From assembly GCA_016177165.1 (NCBI GenBank), contig JACOVT010000018.1:1-6300 (forward strand): DNA of 6,300 nt. Direction: 5' to 3'. The notes beneath the pieces were generated by a model. The model did no database searches. It saw nothing but the letters and a program-made list of their open reading frames with translations, and was not told where the DNA came from. The position numbers and the translations under genes are program-made. Within the stretch, counting starts at the first letter, position 1; every line of letters starts with the position of its first letter. Positions 4,583 to 6,300 of the stretch are shown in pieces. The DNA is from Microcaldota archaeon (GTDB lineage Archaea; B1Sed10-29; JACOVT01).

Positions 4583-5467
4583 ATGAATCGCTATGTGATA
4601 AGGCGCAAAACTCGCAGCGGGGAAGTAATATTACACGAGCTTGTACATGATGCTAAGGCGCCACATGCCTTTTATTGGACACCCACCGAGGCAGAGCTCA
4701 CTAGATTCGCCGTCTGGCCAACCAAGCACATGCGCGTGCACGGCTTGCGTGGCGTGCCTCTTAGTAGTAGGGAGAAGATAGCGCAAGCATTCTTGCAGCT
4801 TACTGCAGAAGAAAAGGACGCAAAGCGCATGCGCCACCTCAAGGAACGCAGACGCCTAGCTAGGCTTTCGGGCGTCCAGACTGCCTTAAGGGACGCGCTT
4901 TTGGAAACCTCGTTTACTCCAGAAACTTATTCTGAATTAAAGAAGCGCGGCACTTATCAGGATGAGCGCGACATATGGGCAAAGATGGACTTGGAGGTTG
5001 AACTTGCAAGCCAGCGCATCTCTCTCAGGGAGTTAGATGACGCTTTAAGAAAATGGAAAACCCCGAGCCAGGCGGCGGCTTACTTGAACCTGAATAAGTA
5101 TGTCGCAGCCGGCAGCCTAAAAATTGAGGAGCTAGATCAGCTCCTTAAGCGATACAAGAAACCCAGGGCAGTGCTTGCCGCGATCTTTATTGCAAAGCGG
5201 TATGGCGTTGTAGGCAATAACGCCCTCAACACGTTCAGCACTCCGGAGGAAGCGCTTACTTTCACCGAGCTATGCGTCAAGCACGGCCAGCGCGGTTTAA
5301 GGGCGTATTTCAACTTTGGGAACGCCTTCACAGCTTCGGCTGCGCTGAAATATGGGGCGCTTTTTGGGCGGCAAAAACTGTTGGAGCTTCTAAATAGCAA
5401 GTTAGGGGCGGTTACTGGTGGGCGGATCCTTGACGAAATTATAAAACACGACCGCTCTCTAAAATAA
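4583..5467 (+). CDS. Unknown protein with tandem helical repeats
   Basis: I do not recognise this protein of 294 residues from ATG 4583. Residues 1-60 look like a small mixed alpha/beta region and include HELVH at 18-22. Residues 62-105 are a highly basic helix (KDAKRMRHLKERRRLARL). From about 146 there are two 33-residue helical repeats: 146-173 and 179-207 align at Leu151/Leu184, Asp152/Asp185, Leu155/Leu188, Trp158/Tyr191 and Pro161/Pro194. A weaker third unit may surround Pro221. The rest is helical. No signal peptide or membrane segment is seen, so it should be cytoplasmic. Helical repeats plus a basic helix suggest a binding scaffold, perhaps for nucleic acid (inference). The start is uncertain: TTG 4562, ATG 4583 and GTG 4595 are all in frame, and no Shine-Dalgarno site helps. 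Codons look more A/T-rich than in psmB or the synthetase. Confidence 0.8.
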   Translation: MNRYVIRRKTRSGEVILHELVHDAKAPHAFYWTPTEAELTRFAVWPTKHMRVHGLRGVPLSSREKIAQAFLQLTAEEKDAKRMRHLKERRRLARLSGVQTALRDALLETSFTPETYSELKKRGTYQDERDIWAKMDLEVELASQRISLRELDDALRKWKTPSQAAAYLNLNKYVAAGSLKIEELDQLLKRYKKPRAVLAAIFIAKRYGVVGNNALNTFSTPEEALTFTELCVKHGQRGLRAYFNFGNAFTASAALKYGALFGRQKLLELLNSKLGAVTGGRILDEIIKHDRSLK

Positions 5468-5473
5468 GAAAAA

Positions 5474-5498
5474 GGCTGGCTCCTACACGAAGCCAGCC
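5474..5498 (-). terminator. Hairpin terminator for the tRNA synthetase gene, between convergent genes
   Basis: GGCTGGCT at 5474-5481 pairs perfectly with AGCCAGCC at 5491-5498 across a 9-base loop. On the minus strand the stem starts 8 bases past the synthetase stop and is followed at once by a T-rich run (CCTTTTTCTTATTTTA, covering 5460-5475), as expected for a terminator. On the plus strand there is no T-run after the stem, so it is less convincing for the gene ending at 5467. Confidence 0.7.
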
Positions 5499-5505
5499 GA
5501 ATATG

Positions 5506-6300
5506 TTATGGGACGATCGTCTCGGGCGTCCTCGGGAAGGGTATGACTTCCTTGATGTTCTTCGCACCCACCAGCGTCTGGGCAAGCCGCTCGAGGCCGA
5601 TGCCAAAGCCCGCATGGGGTGGGAAGCCATACCGGAACATCTCCAAGTACCAGGAGAAGCTCTCGGGGCTCATTCCCTTTGCAACGAGGCGCTCGCGCAG
5701 CTTTTCCGGCTTTTCTTCCCTCACGCCGCCTGAGGAGAGTTCCCAGCCGCCCTCGCCGTACCCCAACAAGTCCACCCTGTGGGCGAGCTCCGGGCGGCCT
5801 TCTACTTGCTTGTAGTAGAACGAGACCTCGCTCGTTGGGTATTCTGTCAGGAAGAACGGCGCTTGCCGCGCAAGGCAGAGACGATGTTCATGCTCTGCCT
5901 TCAGGTCTGAACCAAACTCCAAGCCGACTTCCTCGCACGCCTTCTCGTACGATAGCCTCTCAAACCGCGCCGGGAACTCGGGAATGGCTGTTTTCAGCAT
6001 CCCGCCGCAGCTTTCGCTCACTCTCTCCGCAACGAGCCTTACGAGTCTTTCCTCGCATTCCATCATCTCCTCCTTGCCGTAGAATGCTGCCTCCATCTCG
6101 ATCTGCCAGAACTCCGTAACATGTTTGGGCGTGTGCGACTTTTCCGCGCGGAACGAGGGCGAGATGCTCCACACTTTTCCCAGCGACGGGACGAGAGCCT
6201 GCTTGTAGAGCTGGCCGCTCTGCGCCAGAAACGCCTCGCGCTCGTAGTACTTCACCTTGAAGAGCTCCGAGCCGCCCTCTGTCCCGCTGCCGATCATCAC
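5506..6300 (-). CDS. asnS: Asparaginyl-tRNA synthetase, class II catalytic domain, 5' end beyond the window
   Basis: The frame runs from the right edge to the TAA at 5508-5506, giving 264 residues. The GTG at the edge is probably an internal codon. The enzyme activates Asn with ATP and loads it on tRNA(Asn) in the cytoplasm. TEGGSELF near residue 7 is the amino-acid-binding segment of the AspRS/AsnRS group. Motif 2 is PSFRAEKSHTPKHVTEFW (48-65): FRAEKS with TEFW marks AsnRS, where archaeal AspRS usually has FRAEEH and LNE. Motif 3 is GFGIGLERL (231-239), followed by IPFPRTP, also AsnRS-like. Other parts such as YGFPPHAGFG resemble AspRS, so an AspRS or the AsnRS-related asparagine synthetase of some archaea is possible. 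The anticodon-binding domain, if present, lies outside the window. It is convergent with the gene at 4583. Confidence 0.85.
   Translation of the reverse strand: MMIGSGTEGGSELFKVKYYEREAFLAQSGQLYKQALVPSLGKVWSISPSFRAEKSHTPKHVTEFWQIEMEAAFYGKEEMMECEERLVRLVAERVSESCGGMLKTAIPEFPARFERLSYEKACEEVGLEFGSDLKAEHEHRLCLARQAPFFLTEYPTSEVSFYYKQVEGRPELAHRVDLLGYGEGGWELSSGGVREEKPEKLRERLVAKGMSPESFSWYLEMFRYGFPPHAGFGIGLERLAQTLVGAKNIKEVIPFPRTPETIVP

Noticed and set aside
5619..6119. Plus-strand frame of 166 codons, rich in Arg, Ser and Pro
   Set aside because: It is antisense to the synthetase gene, whose class II motifs are clear, and its composition is typical of a shadow frame in a G/C-rich gene.

Overview
This window is archaeal. 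The visible genes include a 20S proteasome beta subunit, an archaeal-type nascent polypeptide-associated complex (NAC) protein with a C-terminal UBA domain, a two-domain archaeal FKBP-type prolyl isomerase and the start of what looks like the archaeal beta-CASP RNase aCPSF1. Most starts have no Shine-Dalgarno site. Instead an A/T-rich TATA-like box lies about 24-30 bases upstream of the start codon, the spacing expected for leaderless archaeal transcription. Genes are tightly packed, and two convergent pairs overlap through their stop codons. The compactness and several unrecognised small proteins would suit a small-genome lineage such as DPANN, but that placement is inference.

Layout. Bases 1-1453, minus strand: an FKBP gene (863-1453), psmB (152-763) and the 5' end of aCPSF1 (1-97), a run for protein folding, protein degradation and RNA 3'-end processing. 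Bases 1538-2692, plus strand: a membrane-anchored or secreted protein with ten N-glycosylation sequons. Bases 2689-3027, minus: NAC. Bases 3066-3689, plus: a basic protein of unknown function. Bases 3686-4150, minus: an acylphosphatase domain fused to a long coiled coil. Bases 4151-4346: no convincing gene apart from a promoter at the left edge, but a cluster of hairpins and a direct repeat on the right. Bases 4347-4544, minus: a 65-residue protein with two membrane segments. Bases 4583-5467, plus: an unknown protein with helical repeats. Bases 5506-6300, minus: the catalytic domain of a class II asparaginyl-type tRNA synthetase, open at the right edge.

The recognised genes concern protein synthesis and quality control: AsnRS charges tRNA, NAC meets nascent chains, FKBP assists folding, and the proteasome degrades. 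aCPSF1 links this to mRNA 3'-end formation. The other genes are unknown or only family-level calls. I see no mobile element, CRISPR array, tRNA or rRNA. The less ordinary features are the divergent promoter designs (interleaved or symmetric TATA boxes), the hairpin cluster at 4263-4355, the sequon-rich surface protein, the acylphosphatase/coiled-coil fusion and the repeat protein at 4583-5467. I do not see a clear new multi-gene system.
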